From assembly GCF_002783505.1 (NCBI RefSeq), contig NZ_PFGL01000040.1:1-53816 (forward strand): a DNA stretch of 53,816 nucleotides, read 5' to 3'. Source of the stretch: Shewanella sp. CG12_big_fil_rev_8_21_14_0_65_47_15 (GTDB taxonomy: Bacteria; Pseudomonadota; Gammaproteobacteria; Enterobacterales; Shewanellaceae). The translations under genes were made by a program, and so were the position numbers. The notes below the pieces were generated by a model that searched no databases, was not told the DNA's origin, and was given only the letters and a program-made list of their open reading frames with translations. Each line of letters starts with the position of its first letter. Positions within the stretch are counted from its first letter, which is position 1. Shown piece by piece: positions 27,036 through 36,106 of this stretch.

Positions 27036-29663
27036 ATGCGACCATCAACCTTTAAGAAAAGTGTACTAGCTACAAATATTGCTATCCTACTCGGTAGCGC
27101 TGTCTCTATCAGCGCTGTTGCTGCGGAAGACGCAGCAGCAACCACAGCTGCGCCAGAAAATATTGAAAAAATTGAAGTCCGTGGTATGCGTGCTTCTATG
27201 AAAGCATCGGTTAACGATAAGCGTTTCTCTGATGCTGTCGTTGATGCTGTTACCGCTGAAGATATTGGTAAATTTCCTGATGGTGATGTCGGTGAGTCTT
27301 TAGGCCGTATTCCAGGCGTTGCCGTAAACCGCCAATTTGGTCAGGGGCAGCAAGTGTCAATCCGTGGCGCTTCTAGCCAATTAACCAGTACATTGTTAAA
27401 TGGTCATGCCGTTGCTTCAACAGGTTGGTTCGATCAACAAGCCATTGACCGTAGCTTTAACTACAGCTTACTGCCACCAGAAATGGTCGGTGGTATTCAA
27501 GTTTATAAATCATCTCAAGCCGATATCGCCGAAGGCGGCATCGGTGGAACCGTGGTTGTTGAAACTCGTAAGCCATTAGATTTAGATGCAAACTCAGTAT
27601 TCTTAAGTGCAAAAGGCGATTACGGCAGTATCTCTGAAGAAATTGATCCACAAACATCAGGCCTTTACAGCTGGAAAACGGAAGATGAAAAATTTGGTTT
27701 CTTAGTCGCAGGTTCATTGGATAAAACCCAATACCAGCGCAATGGTATCGAAACCTTACTTGGTTGGGGTGAAATTGTCCCAACCACATTCCAACAGGAT
27801 CGTGAACGTACGGCCTTAAATGCGGCGCTCCAATACAGACCAACAGAGAATCTTGAGTTTGGTTTGAATCTGATGAGTCTGCAGCTTGATGCAAACAATG
27901 CGAACACGTCAATTTTCCTATTCCCAACTCAACAAGGTGAGAATACTTGTCTTAAGAAAAATGCCGCCGGTGTTTGTACTTTAGTTGAGCATACGGATAA
28001 AGGTGGTTTTGCTTGGGCACAGACATGGGCGCGTAAAGCAAGTATGTCCTCTGATACTGTTGACCTGGATTTTGTATATCAAGCAGATGCCTATAAATTA
28101 GAAGGCCGTATCGGTAAAACTAAAGCCGAAGGTGGTACAGATCTTACATCTAACTACGGTCAATCTATTGGTAAACCAGAAGATTTTGCTGGTACTTATG
28201 ATGCGACAGGTGATGTGATTGATATTAACATCGCCAATAACTCATTCGACGCGGGCGATTTTAATGGTCAGTTAGAAACTGCTGGCTGGGCCCTTAAAAA
28301 GCAACCCAATACAGATGAAGAGTCGTTCGCGACCTTCGATATTACCGTTCCCCTCGAACTTGGCGTTATTACCTCAATTAAATCAGGTATTAGCTATGCC
28401 GATCACGATGTGACTCAAACGACAGAAGCAGCTCAATCATCAAACATCGTTGCCAAAGATGCCTCTGAATACTATTCAGGCACTATGTCGTCTGGCGCAG
28501 GTTTCACTTTGCCTAAGCCAATTTTTGATAACATGATCAACGATGCCTATGCCGCAATCGATGGCTTTACTCTCGATAAATCTGGCTATGGTACTTTGCA
28601 GGAAAAGAACCTAGCACTGTATGGCATGGCGACATTTGCGGGCGAAGGTGTTCGCGGTAACTTTGGCTTAAGATATATTTCTACAGATGTTGAATCTGAT
28701 TATTATGCATTTAGTCAAACAGGTACTTATGCCGATGAGTTAAGCACTGATAAAGCGAGTTATAACGATGTATTACCCAGCGTAAACATTGCATTTGATT
28801 TAGCCAGCGACTTAATTTTAAGAGCATCAGCCGCTCAAGTTATTTCACGTCCAAACTATGCAGATCTATTTGCAACATCTAAATTGCCTGGTTTCAATGA
28901 TGGTACTCCTGGTAATGAAAAGAAAGTCACTGGTAGTGTAAATCTACAACCCTTTAAAGCTTCTCAAGCGGATTTAAGCATAGAGTGGTATTTCAGTGGT
29001 GAAGGTTTATTTGCTGCGACTTACTTTATTAAAGATGTTAGCTCGTTTATCTCTACTCGAGAAAAACTGAATCAACAAATTGGTATTGAAGATCCTAACT
29101 TAGTTGCAGCGGGTGGTAGCTCATGTGGTGCTGGTGTCTACGACTGTTGGACCGTGAGTGAAAACTACAATGCTAACGGTGGCTCAATCGATGGTATTGA
29201 ACTTCAGTTACAGGATGCATTCGATAATGGTTTTGGTTACTCTGCTAACTACACCTTTGCGGATGCTTCTTCTCCAGCTGAAAACTATGCAGACCGTGTA
29301 GGTGTATTCTCTGATTCATCTAAGCATACTGTGAACTTAGTTGGCTATTACGAGATGGATGATTTCTCTGCCCGTGTAGCCTATAACTGGCGCTCTGAAT
29401 ATATGATGCGTGAATTACCAGGCTTCTACGGTAACCGCGAACATCAAGCCTATGGCACAGTGGATTTAAGTGCTAACTACAATGTGACCGATTACTTATC
29501 TGTCACCTTTGAAGTGGTTAACTTACTTGAAGAAGACAGCATACAGAAAGGTGTTGCACCAGTGGATGCTGAAGGCGTTATCAGTGAGTTTAAAGATGAC
29601 TACCCAGTATGGAGCTTTGAAGGTGAAGCCCGCTATAAACTCGGTGTAGCATTACGTTTCTAA
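27036..29663 (+). CDS. TonB-dependent receptor, probable chitooligosaccharide transporter
   Basis: An outer-membrane active transporter of 875 residues. It has a signal peptide ending near VAA (residue 30) and the TonB-box-like IEKIEVRG near 45. The plug domain follows (AVTAEDIGKFPDGDVGESLG, RIPGVAVNRQ, VSIRGASSQLTSTLLNGH, GGIGGTVVVETRKPLD). The barrel ends in ARYKLGVALRF with terminal Phe. The start at 27036 gives a standard signal peptide; the ATG at 26994, with a GGGGAATGG site, is an alternative 14 residues longer. A NagR-type operator lies upstream, and the next two genes belong to families that travel with such receptors. The substrate is inferred from context. Confidence 0.9.
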   Translation: MRPSTFKKSVLATNIAILLGSAVSISAVAAEDAAATTAAPENIEKIEVRGMRASMKASVNDKRFSDAVVDAVTAEDIGKFPDGDVGESLGRIPGVAVNRQFGQGQQVSIRGASSQLTSTLLNGHAVASTGWFDQQAIDRSFNYSLLPPEMVGGIQVYKSSQADIAEGGIGGTVVVETRKPLDLDANSVFLSAKGDYGSISEEIDPQTSGLYSWKTEDEKFGFLVAGSLDKTQYQRNGIETLLGWGEIVPTTFQQDRERTALNAALQYRPTENLEFGLNLMSLQLDANNANTSIFLFPTQQGENTCLKKNAAGVCTLVEHTDKGGFAWAQTWARKASMSSDTVDLDFVYQADAYKLEGRIGKTKAEGGTDLTSNYGQSIGKPEDFAGTYDATGDVIDINIANNSFDAGDFNGQLETAGWALKKQPNTDEESFATFDITVPLELGVITSIKSGISYADHDVTQTTEAAQSSNIVAKDASEYYSGTMSSGAGFTLPKPIFDNMINDAYAAIDGFTLDKSGYGTLQEKNLALYGMATFAGEGVRGNFGLRYISTDVESDYYAFSQTGTYADELSTDKASYNDVLPSVNIAFDLASDLILRASAAQVISRPNYADLFATSKLPGFNDGTPGNEKKVTGSVNLQPFKASQADLSIEWYFSGEGLFAATYFIKDVSSFISTREKLNQQIGIEDPNLVAAGGSSCGAGVYDCWTVSENYNANGGSIDGIELQLQDAFDNGFGYSANYTFADASSPAENYADRVGVFSDSSKHTVNLVGYYEMDDFSARVAYNWRSEYMMRELPGFYGNREHQAYGTVDLSANYNVTDYLSVTFEVVNLLEEDSIQKGVAPVDAEGVISEFKDDYPVWSFEGEARYKLGVALRF

Positions 29664-29681
29664 AATGATAATGTAAAAATA

Positions 29682-29707
29682 AAAGCCTAGCACTCGCTAG
29701 GCTTTTT
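29682..29707 (+). terminator. Terminator after the receptor gene
   Basis: AAAGCCTAGC / GCTAGGCTTT is a 10-bp perfect stem with a 4-nt loop followed by T5. The next gene may depend on read-through or its own promoter. Confidence 0.85.
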
Positions 29708-29808
29708 ATTAAGATTCAAATTTACCTATTAAAAGTAAAATAAATACAGAACGAGTAAGAAATATAAACCTAGCTGTTCATGTTTCTATCTAAAAGGCGG
29801 GGCGAGTT

Positions 29809-31332
29809 ATGACAATTAGAAAAATCGCCATTATTGGTGGTGGAACTTCTGGCTGGTTAGCGGCTAATCATTTAGGTCGCGTATTGAAAGATAATCCTGA
29901 GCTTTCCATCACCCTGATAGAATCGCCGGACATTCCTATCATTGGTGTCGGTGAAGGGACAGTGCCAGCTATTCGAAGATCATTACAGAGTTTTGGAATT
30001 AGTGAGTCAGAGTTTATTCGTTCATGCGATGTCACCTTCAAACAATCAATTAAGTTCGTTAATTGGTTAGACAAATCTCGCCACGGCAAAGGGAATTTTT
30101 ATCACCATCTTTTTGACATGCCAAGTTCCTTAGGTGAGGATTTAACGCCAAGTTGGCTAATGGATAAGAGTGAACATTTTGCGGAATATGTGTCGCCACA
30201 ACATGCCGTTTGTGAAGCCAATAAGGCTCCAAAGCTCATTACTACCCCTGAATATTCAGGCGTGCTTGGTTATGCTTATCATCTCAATGCCGCCAAATTT
30301 GCAAAGTTATTAGCGAAAAACGCAGTAGAAAAGTTTAAGGTCGAGCATATCTCTACGACTGTCCGGGATGTTAATTTAACTGCAGACAGCGCGATAGCGT
30401 CATTGTTGACTGACAATGGCGTTTTGTCCTTTGATTTCTATATAGATTGCAGTGGTTTTGAATCCATTCTTTTAGCAAAAAAATTAGAAGTTCCTTTTAT
30501 TAATAAATCACACCAGCTTTTTATTGATACGGCATTAGTGGCTCAAGTACCGACACAGCAATCGGATATTATTCCCCCATTTACTCTTGCAACAGCACAT
30601 CAAGCGGGGTGGATTTGGGATATTGCGCTAACCCAAAGACGCGGCACTGGCTTTGTTTATTCTTCCCAGCATATGGAACATGCTGAGGCTGAGGCTAAAT
30701 TTGACCGTTATTTAGGCGGTAAGCTTGCGGATGTTGTTCATCGAAAAATCCCCATGACGGTAGGCTATCGCCAGCAGTTTTGGGCCAAAAATTGTGTGGC
30801 TTTGGGTTTAGCGCAAGGCTTTTTAGAGCCTATCGAAGCCACATCAATACTCTTAACTGATTTTTCAGCACGTTTGCTGGCCGAACGGTTTCCAACGGAT
30901 AAAGAGGATATCAGTTATTTAGCTAAACGATTTAATGATACTGTCTCCCAAGCATGGGAAAGGGTTGTTGAATTCGCCAAATTACATTATTGCTTATCGG
31001 ATAGAGCTGATTCTGCATTTTGGCGTGATAACCGAGCCGATGAGACTATCCCAGATTTATTAAAACAGCGGCTTACACTGTGGAAGCAATTTAGTCCGAT
31101 CTCAGAGGATTTCCCATCAAAGTTTGAAGTTTTTAATATGGATAATTACTTGTATGTTCTTTATGGCATGAAGTATCCGACTAAGCAGCCCCATACTAAC
31201 CCTGCTTCGCTGAAAAATGCCAAATTGCACCTTAATGAATTGAGGAACATAACACTGCGAATGGTAGACGGACTTCCCGAGCACAGGGAGCTTTTGGAAA
31301 AAATCAGCCTTTATGGATTGCAACGGATTTAA
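29809..31332 (+). CDS. Tryptophan halogenase-like flavoprotein
   Basis: A 507-residue protein of the flavin-dependent halogenase family. The FAD dinucleotide motif IIGGGTSGWLAANHLGR is at residues 8-24, with VGEGTVPAIRRSL near 47 and the second flavin block NCVALGLAQGFLEPIEATSI near 330. The usual WxWxIP signature is only partly kept: here it reads GWIWDIALTQRRG near 267, so the Ile is kept but the Pro is replaced. Members beside TonB receptors in Shewanella, Caulobacter and Xanthomonas sugar loci have no proven halogenation. The role is unknown; carbohydrate-linked oxidation or modification is a guess. It is followed by the SapC-family gene at 36 nt. Confidence 0.82.
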   Translation: MTIRKIAIIGGGTSGWLAANHLGRVLKDNPELSITLIESPDIPIIGVGEGTVPAIRRSLQSFGISESEFIRSCDVTFKQSIKFVNWLDKSRHGKGNFYHHLFDMPSSLGEDLTPSWLMDKSEHFAEYVSPQHAVCEANKAPKLITTPEYSGVLGYAYHLNAAKFAKLLAKNAVEKFKVEHISTTVRDVNLTADSAIASLLTDNGVLSFDFYIDCSGFESILLAKKLEVPFINKSHQLFIDTALVAQVPTQQSDIIPPFTLATAHQAGWIWDIALTQRRGTGFVYSSQHMEHAEAEAKFDRYLGGKLADVVHRKIPMTVGYRQQFWAKNCVALGLAQGFLEPIEATSILLTDFSARLLAERFPTDKEDISYLAKRFNDTVSQAWERVVEFAKLHYCLSDRADSAFWRDNRADETIPDLLKQRLTLWKQFSPISEDFPSKFEVFNMDNYLYVLYGMKYPTKQPHTNPASLKNAKLHLNELRNITLRMVDGLPEHRELLEKISLYGLQRI

Positions 31333-31368
31333 AATATCAGAGTTAATGTGTTAATAAAGGAAAATAAA

Positions 31369-32058
31369 ATGAAAACACAATTTGTGCCTCTAAATGATGC
31401 TGTACATAAAAATTTAGCAGTAAATGATGTCATTGATTATAGTTGTTTTGAAACTGCCCATATGTTACCCCTTCAGGTGCAGGAGTTTATGTCTGCTGCC
31501 ACTAGCTTTCCTATTGTATTTACAAAAAATACTCAGACAGGTGAGTTTATCCCTGTGGCTATAACGGCGTTAAAGCCTAACAGCAATAAACTGCTACAGA
31601 ACGGACAGTGGCTATCCCGTTACTTACCGATCCAAGTGCAGCTATATCCTTTCGGTATGAGCGATACTTCGGAGGGGAAAATTATTTTAGGCATAGATAT
31701 TAATAATTCGGCAGTGACGGAAAACGGTTCTAATCGATTGTTTAATGATGCTGGCGATAAAACTATCTACCTTTCAAAACGATTAGAACTCGCTGCGCTA
31801 CAAGCCAATTACCGAGATATGACAAAGTATTTCATTAGTTTATTACTTAAGTATAGTCTATTACAGCCTAGAATATTGACTGTAACTGGACCCGATGGCA
31901 CTAAAACGAATATTGATGGAATATATGCTATCGATGAACAAAAACTACAGCAGCTAGATGATGTGACTTTACTCGATTTTGCTAAACGAGGTTTTTATTC
32001 TGTTATTTATGCTCACCTTTGCTCACTGAGTTTAATTGATATTGTAATGGATAAGTAA
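31369..32058 (+). CDS. SapC-family protein
   Basis: A 229-residue cytoplasmic protein of the SapC family, with the family blocks FSYAETAHMLPLQVQEF-like start (here CFETAHMLPLQVQEF), FPIVFTKNTQTGEFIPVAI and NGQWLSRYLPIQVQLYPF. It was first named for a Campylobacter S-layer gene, but the biochemical role is unknown. It regularly sits beside TonB receptor and halogenase-like genes in sugar-uptake loci (family context). The ATG at 31369 has AAAGGA about 8 nt upstream; a GTG at 31348 is not supported. It converges with the TauE-family gene. Confidence 0.78.
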   Translation: MKTQFVPLNDAVHKNLAVNDVIDYSCFETAHMLPLQVQEFMSAATSFPIVFTKNTQTGEFIPVAITALKPNSNKLLQNGQWLSRYLPIQVQLYPFGMSDTSEGKIILGIDINNSAVTENGSNRLFNDAGDKTIYLSKRLELAALQANYRDMTKYFISLLLKYSLLQPRILTVTGPDGTKTNIDGIYAIDEQKLQQLDDVTLLDFAKRGFYSVIYAHLCSLSLIDIVMDK

Positions 32059-32121
32059 ACTATTAAGCTGATGATGCTGCTTTATAGTGGCATCATAGTG
32101 CTTGCTGTAAAGTCACTTTAT

Positions 32122-33033
32122 TTAGAGCATTACAATACCCGTCAAAATTATCCAAATAGAGAAAAAGAGCTTTAATACTTTTACTGGGAGATATAGCGCT
32201 AATTTGCGAGCGAGTAATCCTCCGATAACGGCGCCCGGGCCTGCGAATAACACTAACTCAAAGAGGGCTTGGCTATTTGTTGAAAAGATATGAATAGGGC
32301 TTGCCGACCAAACTGTAATTGCAGAGACAATGACACCGGTGGCGACTGCCATTTTGGCGCATAGTCCCCGTAACATCAGATAAATGACGACTAATTCTCC
32401 GACGCCTACCGATAACCAAGCTGTGATAATACCGCCGAAATAACCAATGATGGCGAGCGATAGAAAATCAATCGGCATTATAGCGCGAGTTATTTGCGTA
32501 CTACTTTTGCTACTGAGAATGATGGCAATACCGAGTATTATCGAGAAAATGCTGAAACTTGTGTGTAGAGAAGAGGGCGAATTGAGCTGTAGTAATTGGC
32601 TACTCCAGAAACCTAATACTGAAAAGAAGGCTGCAAGTAATGCTGCTTTCACAAAACCAGACCAGGCGACATCTTCTCGGTGACGCTTTTTATAATGCAG
32701 TGACCATGAAATCGCGCCTGCTGTCATACCAAAGCATTGGATCATAAATGAAGTCGCGATGCTTTGAGACTCACTAAAGTTGAGGCTCGAAAAAACGGGA
32801 ATAAAGATGACGCCACCGCCTGCTCCAGTCGCATTTGCAAATACGGCGCCTGTGATGCCCAGGAAAATAAAGCGGCCATATTCTTGGATAAGATCAAATA
32901 GCGAATGAAAATGGCTCGCCCAAAATAACCAAGCTCCACAAAGTAGCAACATCAAACTGAGGTTTCGGTAGTGCCGAGTAAAGCGCGGAGCAGATTGGGT
33001 ATTACTGGGCACTAATGTGTTAAGGGGACTCAT
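32122..33033 (-). CDS. TauE/SafE-family membrane permease
   Basis: A 303-residue inner-membrane protein with about eight hydrophobic helices and the family motif GAVFANATGAGGGVIFIPVF near residue 43, repeated in weaker form as WLSVGVGELVVIYLMLRG near 210. Relatives export sulfite or sulfonates, or carry other anions; the substrate here cannot be read. It lies inside the GlcNAc locus on the opposite strand, without a NagR-type site close to its start, so membership of the pathway is uncertain. The ATG at 33033 has only a weak ribosome site. Confidence 0.75.
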   Translation of the reverse strand: MSPLNTLVPSNTQSAPRFTRHYRNLSLMLLLCGAWLFWASHFHSLFDLIQEYGRFIFLGITGAVFANATGAGGGVIFIPVFSSLNFSESQSIATSFMIQCFGMTAGAISWSLHYKKRHREDVAWSGFVKAALLAAFFSVLGFWSSQLLQLNSPSSLHTSFSIFSIILGIAIILSSKSSTQITRAIMPIDFLSLAIIGYFGGIITAWLSVGVGELVVIYLMLRGLCAKMAVATGVIVSAITVWSASPIHIFSTNSQALFELVLFAGPGAVIGGLLARKLALYLPVKVLKLFFSIWIILTGIVML

Positions 33034-33226
33034 CGATAGCTACCGTGATCTTTGTCATGTTATCGCCATGTTACCAATGAAAGATAACGTTGTCACATAA
33101 GCTTGAATAAATAAATTAAACATTTTAAGCAATTGAATAATAATGATTAAGTATGTCTATTCATAAAAAATAACAATAATTGTCAAAAAAATGTAGAAAT
33201 CCTGTTCTTTCTTGTGTACTTTAATA

Positions 33227-33242
33227 ATGACAACGCTGTCAT
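33227..33242. promoter_or_regulatory. Putative NagR operator 2 (chemosensory/hexosaminidase unit)
   Basis: ATGACAACGCTGTCAT has perfect 6-bp arms and is identical to the site at 39016. A TTTAATAAT-type -10 lies immediately before it, so repressor binding would cover the start region. It is 288 bp upstream of the binding-protein gene. Confidence 0.8.
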
Positions 33243-33382
33243 CTGCTTGTGTGATACGTTGTTTGTAAGGTCTGCATGAGAGGATGAGGTCTCCTTTTCA
33301 TGTGTTTGGCAGGAGTATTGCTGTCGGGCGGCGATACGTTTGTCTTTGATATTTTGATAGTCTCTCCCCAGAAACTAGCGTG

Positions 33383-33418
33383 GGCTGGGTACTGTAAGCA
33401 GTGCCCAGCCATTTTTTT
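33383..33418 (+). terminator. Strong terminator-like hairpin inside the operon leader
   Basis: GGCTGGGTACTG pairs with CAGTGCCCAGCC (12 bp, one G-U) around TAAG, followed by A and T7. It lies 141 bp downstream of operator 2 and 112 bp upstream of the first gene, so it can act as an attenuator or as the 3' end of a small RNA of roughly 170 nt. Confidence 0.75.
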
Positions 33419-33529
33419 AGGGTGTTTTTACAATATGACTTAAATGCCTACCTCAGCATTTGAACGTTAGCGGCATAGATCAATAAAACTCTCTGGTAAA
33501 AACCAGATAATAAAAAGAGGCTGCAATTT

Positions 33530-34591
33530 ATGGCGATTCATTTAACGGCTGCGATGCGTGTCATTGCAACGGGCATGACGAGTGTCATTCGTCCTGTTTT
33601 TACACTAACGCCAGTACTCATTATCACTCAACGAGCTGTCTGCTTGTCATCTTTCATCCTGGCATTGACGGGGCTTTCGACAGCCGCCTCCTTCACTGTG
33701 TTTGCCGCCGATACCGTCTCAAGTCATTTCGCTGCAAACTCAAACTCAAATTCTAAATCTGACGCCATTAAGTCTGATGCTTCTAACACTCGGCCACCGA
33801 TTTCAAAAACAATCGTCACCACCATACAACAGACTTGGCAGTTAAATTTACTTAAGGAAGCACTGCGCCGTTCGGATAGCGGCTATCAAGTGCAGCAAAT
33901 GTCGACTCAGATGAATCAAAAACGTAAGGTCGAAGAAGCACTCGCTGGGACAGTCGATGTGTTTTGGAGCATGACCTCAAAAGAATTAGAAGAAACTGTG
34001 CTTCCCGTGCGCATTCCATTGTTTAAAGGATTACTCGGTAATCGACTGCTGATTATCCGCAAAGCGGATGAGGCACGATTTGCTAAGGTGAAAACCATGG
34101 CGGATTTTAGGCAGTTAAAGGCGGGGCAAAATCGTTATTGGCCCGATGCCGCGATTCTAGAGGCCAATGGATTACCCGTCGTTACGAGTTATCAGTACAC
34201 CAATTTATACCCCATGTTAGAAGGCGGGCGTTTTGATTATCTTGCCCTCGGCGCCCAGGAAATTGGTGAAGAACTCGCAAACCACCCCGATCCCGCACTT
34301 AAGGTCGATAGTCATATTCTGCTGCAATATCGCTCGCCAGCTTATTTCTTTGTGTCCCCTAAGCGCCCCGAACTCGCGGCGGCCATTTTAACTGGGCTTG
34401 AAAGTATGGTCAGTGACGGCTCCTTCGATGAGATGTTCAATCGCGAGCTAAAAATTGAGCAACTGTACCGTGAGGCTAAGTTTGAACAAAGGGTCATTAT
34501 CCGCCTCGATACGCCTGATTTAAGCCCGTTAACGCCAATAGAACGCAAAGAATTATGGTTAGATCTCTTTAGTATGCAAGGTACAAAATAA
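33530..34591 (+). CDS. Periplasmic substrate-binding-like protein paired with a chemoreceptor
   Basis: A 353-residue exported protein. It has an unusually long basic/hydrophobic N-terminus, then a signal core ([20 protein letters not shown]) with likely cleavage after residue 60. A Ser/Asn-rich stretch (about 65-85) and a type 2 periplasmic-binding fold follow: [58 protein letters not shown]. There are no ABC permease genes nearby. Its stop overlaps the MCP start by one base. I infer that it presents a ligand, perhaps GlcNAc or chitobiose, to the MCP. AGAGG 9 nt upstream supports the ATG. Confidence 0.7.
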   Translation: MAIHLTAAMRVIATGMTSVIRPVFTLTPVLIITQRAVCLSSFILALTGLSTAASFTVFAADTVSSHFAANSNSNSKSDAIKSDASNTRPPISKTIVTTIQQTWQLNLLKEALRRSDSGYQVQQMSTQMNQKRKVEEALAGTVDVFWSMTSKELEETVLPVRIPLFKGLLGNRLLIIRKADEARFAKVKTMADFRQLKAGQNRYWPDAAILEANGLPVVTSYQYTNLYPMLEGGRFDYLALGAQEIGEELANHPDPALKVDSHILLQYRSPAYFFVSPKRPELAAAILTGLESMVSDGSFDEMFNRELKIEQLYREAKFEQRVIIRLDTPDLSPLTPIERKELWLDLFSMQGTK

Positions 34592-36078
34592 TGAAAACAT
34601 TAGCCTTAAAAGTACAAATTGGCTTAGCAGCAGCGATTTTTATGATAGTCAGCGTGTTGTTTGGCGCATCATACTGGTTGGCGAGCGATAAATTGGCCGT
34701 CAGTGAAACTGAGTTTGAAGACAATACCGTTGCCAATTTGCAAGTTACTATGGCGCAGCCCATCTTCACCTACGATTATGAACAAATCCAAGCCGTGTTA
34801 TCTGTGATGCTTAAATCTGCGCAGATTTATCATATCGTCGTGAGCGACCATCGCGGTAAAGTGCTCGCCGAGAGTCAACAGACTCAAACTGTGGCCGATG
34901 AGTATCTGGTAAAACGTGAAATTCAATTTGCTGACCAAGGTAATCCGACGGGCCAATTGGCCATTCAGTTTTCTATGTTGCCAATTCGTGCTCAGTTGTC
35001 AGATTTACTCTTAGGTTATTTCTTGCAGGCGTTGTTAATTCTCGGTGGCAGTCTATTTGTTATCTTCATTATTCTTAAACGTTTAGTGATTAACCCACTG
35101 GAGAATATTGTCCGCGCCATGGAAGAAATTGCCAGCGGTGACGGTGATTTATGCCACAGATTACCGGTTGAGAGTCAGGATGAGATAGGTCAGCTTGCCA
35201 AGGCATTTAATGGTTTTGTTGAGCAAATTCACGGCACGATTTCTAGAGTGCACGAAACCTCGGGACAATTACTGGGCGATGCCAAAGCGCTTGGCTCATT
35301 GTCGCAAACCAACAATGATCGCGTGCAAGCACAACTAAAAGAAACCGAGGCCGCAGTGACGGCGGTAACTCAGCTAAGTGCCAGTGCCAATGAAGTCGCC
35401 ATTAATGCCAAACGTACCGCGGATGCGGCGACTCAGGCCGATAAAGCGGTCGATGACAGTCAACGGCAGTTCGATTCGGGATTAGATATTACCCGCAAGC
35501 TGGCATCTGAATTAGCTCGCTCGGCATTGTCCGTCTCACAGTTACAGCAAGAAACCCAAAAGATTGATGAAGTGGTCGTGGTGATCAACAGCATTGCCGA
35601 ACAGACCAACTTACTGGCGCTTAATGCTGCCATTGAAGCGGCGAGGGCGGGTGAACAAGGGCGCGGTTTTGCTGTGGTGGCCGACGAAGTGCGTACCCTG
35701 GCGAGCCGAACTCAACAGGCCACAGGTGAAATACAGAAAATGATCCAGCAGGTTCAGAGCCGCGTGGCCGAAACTGTCACTGTGATGCAAGCGAGCCAAG
35801 CCCTCTCGACTCAGGGCGTGAACCGCTCGGAAGAAATTAAGTTAGTACTCACTAAAGTGACTGATTTAGTCTCAAATATCAGTAATATGAACATCGAAGT
35901 TTCCCATGCGGCGCAGGAGCAAACCTGTGTCACCGAAGCGATTTCTCGTACGTTAAATGATCTTGCCAATGTCTCAGGTTCAGCGTCCCTCGATAGCGAG
36001 CACTTAGCGCACTCGAGCGAGCGACTGTTTCACCAAGGGGAAAGACTGCGGACGTTAGTCACTTCCTTCAGATTGTAG
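34591..36078 (+). CDS. Methyl-accepting chemotaxis protein of the GlcNAc locus
   Basis: A 495-residue transmembrane chemoreceptor. TM1 is about 7-30, a small periplasmic sensor of about 110 residues lies between, TM2 is about 140-163, then a HAMP domain ([18 protein letters not shown]) and the coiled-coil signalling domain, with the CheA/CheW contact tip [20 protein letters not shown] near 336-355. The C-terminus ends LVTSFRL, with no NWETF-type CheR/CheB pentapeptide. The start overlaps the binding-protein stop (TAATG), which implies coupled translation and a working pair. It is followed by the hexosaminidase at 28 nt. It likely steers cells toward chitin products (inference; an MCP in this place is known in Shewanella nag loci). 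Confidence 0.85.
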   Translation: MKTLALKVQIGLAAAIFMIVSVLFGASYWLASDKLAVSETEFEDNTVANLQVTMAQPIFTYDYEQIQAVLSVMLKSAQIYHIVVSDHRGKVLAESQQTQTVADEYLVKREIQFADQGNPTGQLAIQFSMLPIRAQLSDLLLGYFLQALLILGGSLFVIFIILKRLVINPLENIVRAMEEIASGDGDLCHRLPVESQDEIGQLAKAFNGFVEQIHGTISRVHETSGQLLGDAKALGSLSQTNNDRVQAQLKETEAAVTAVTQLSASANEVAINAKRTADAATQADKAVDDSQRQFDSGLDITRKLASELARSALSVSQLQQETQKIDEVVVVINSIAEQTNLLALNAAIEAARAGEQGRGFAVVADEVRTLASRTQQATGEIQKMIQQVQSRVAETVTVMQASQALSTQGVNRSEEIKLVLTKVTDLVSNISNMNIEVSHAAQEQTCVTEAISRTLNDLANVSGSASLDSEHLAHSSERLFHQGERLRTLVTSFRL

Positions 36079-36106
36079 CCATTTCTGGAGCTAGATAAGG
36101 ATAATC

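Larger units (their letters stand above)
33034..33529. other. 496-bp intergenic leader with operator and internal terminator
   Basis: The stretch between the divergent TauE-type and binding-protein genes holds a NagR-type palindrome (33227-33242) and a strong hairpin with T-run (33383-33418). A small hairpin TCTGGT/ACCAGA near 33492-33507 precedes the AGAGG ribosome site of the next gene. No convincing open frame lies between operator and hairpin; a 21-codon frame at about 33285 has a poor ribosome site. Confidence 0.65.

Noticed and set aside
32069..32095. ATGATGC/GCATCAT stem between the SapC and TauE genes
   Set aside because: Only 7 bp, a long loop and no T-run; too weak to call a terminator.
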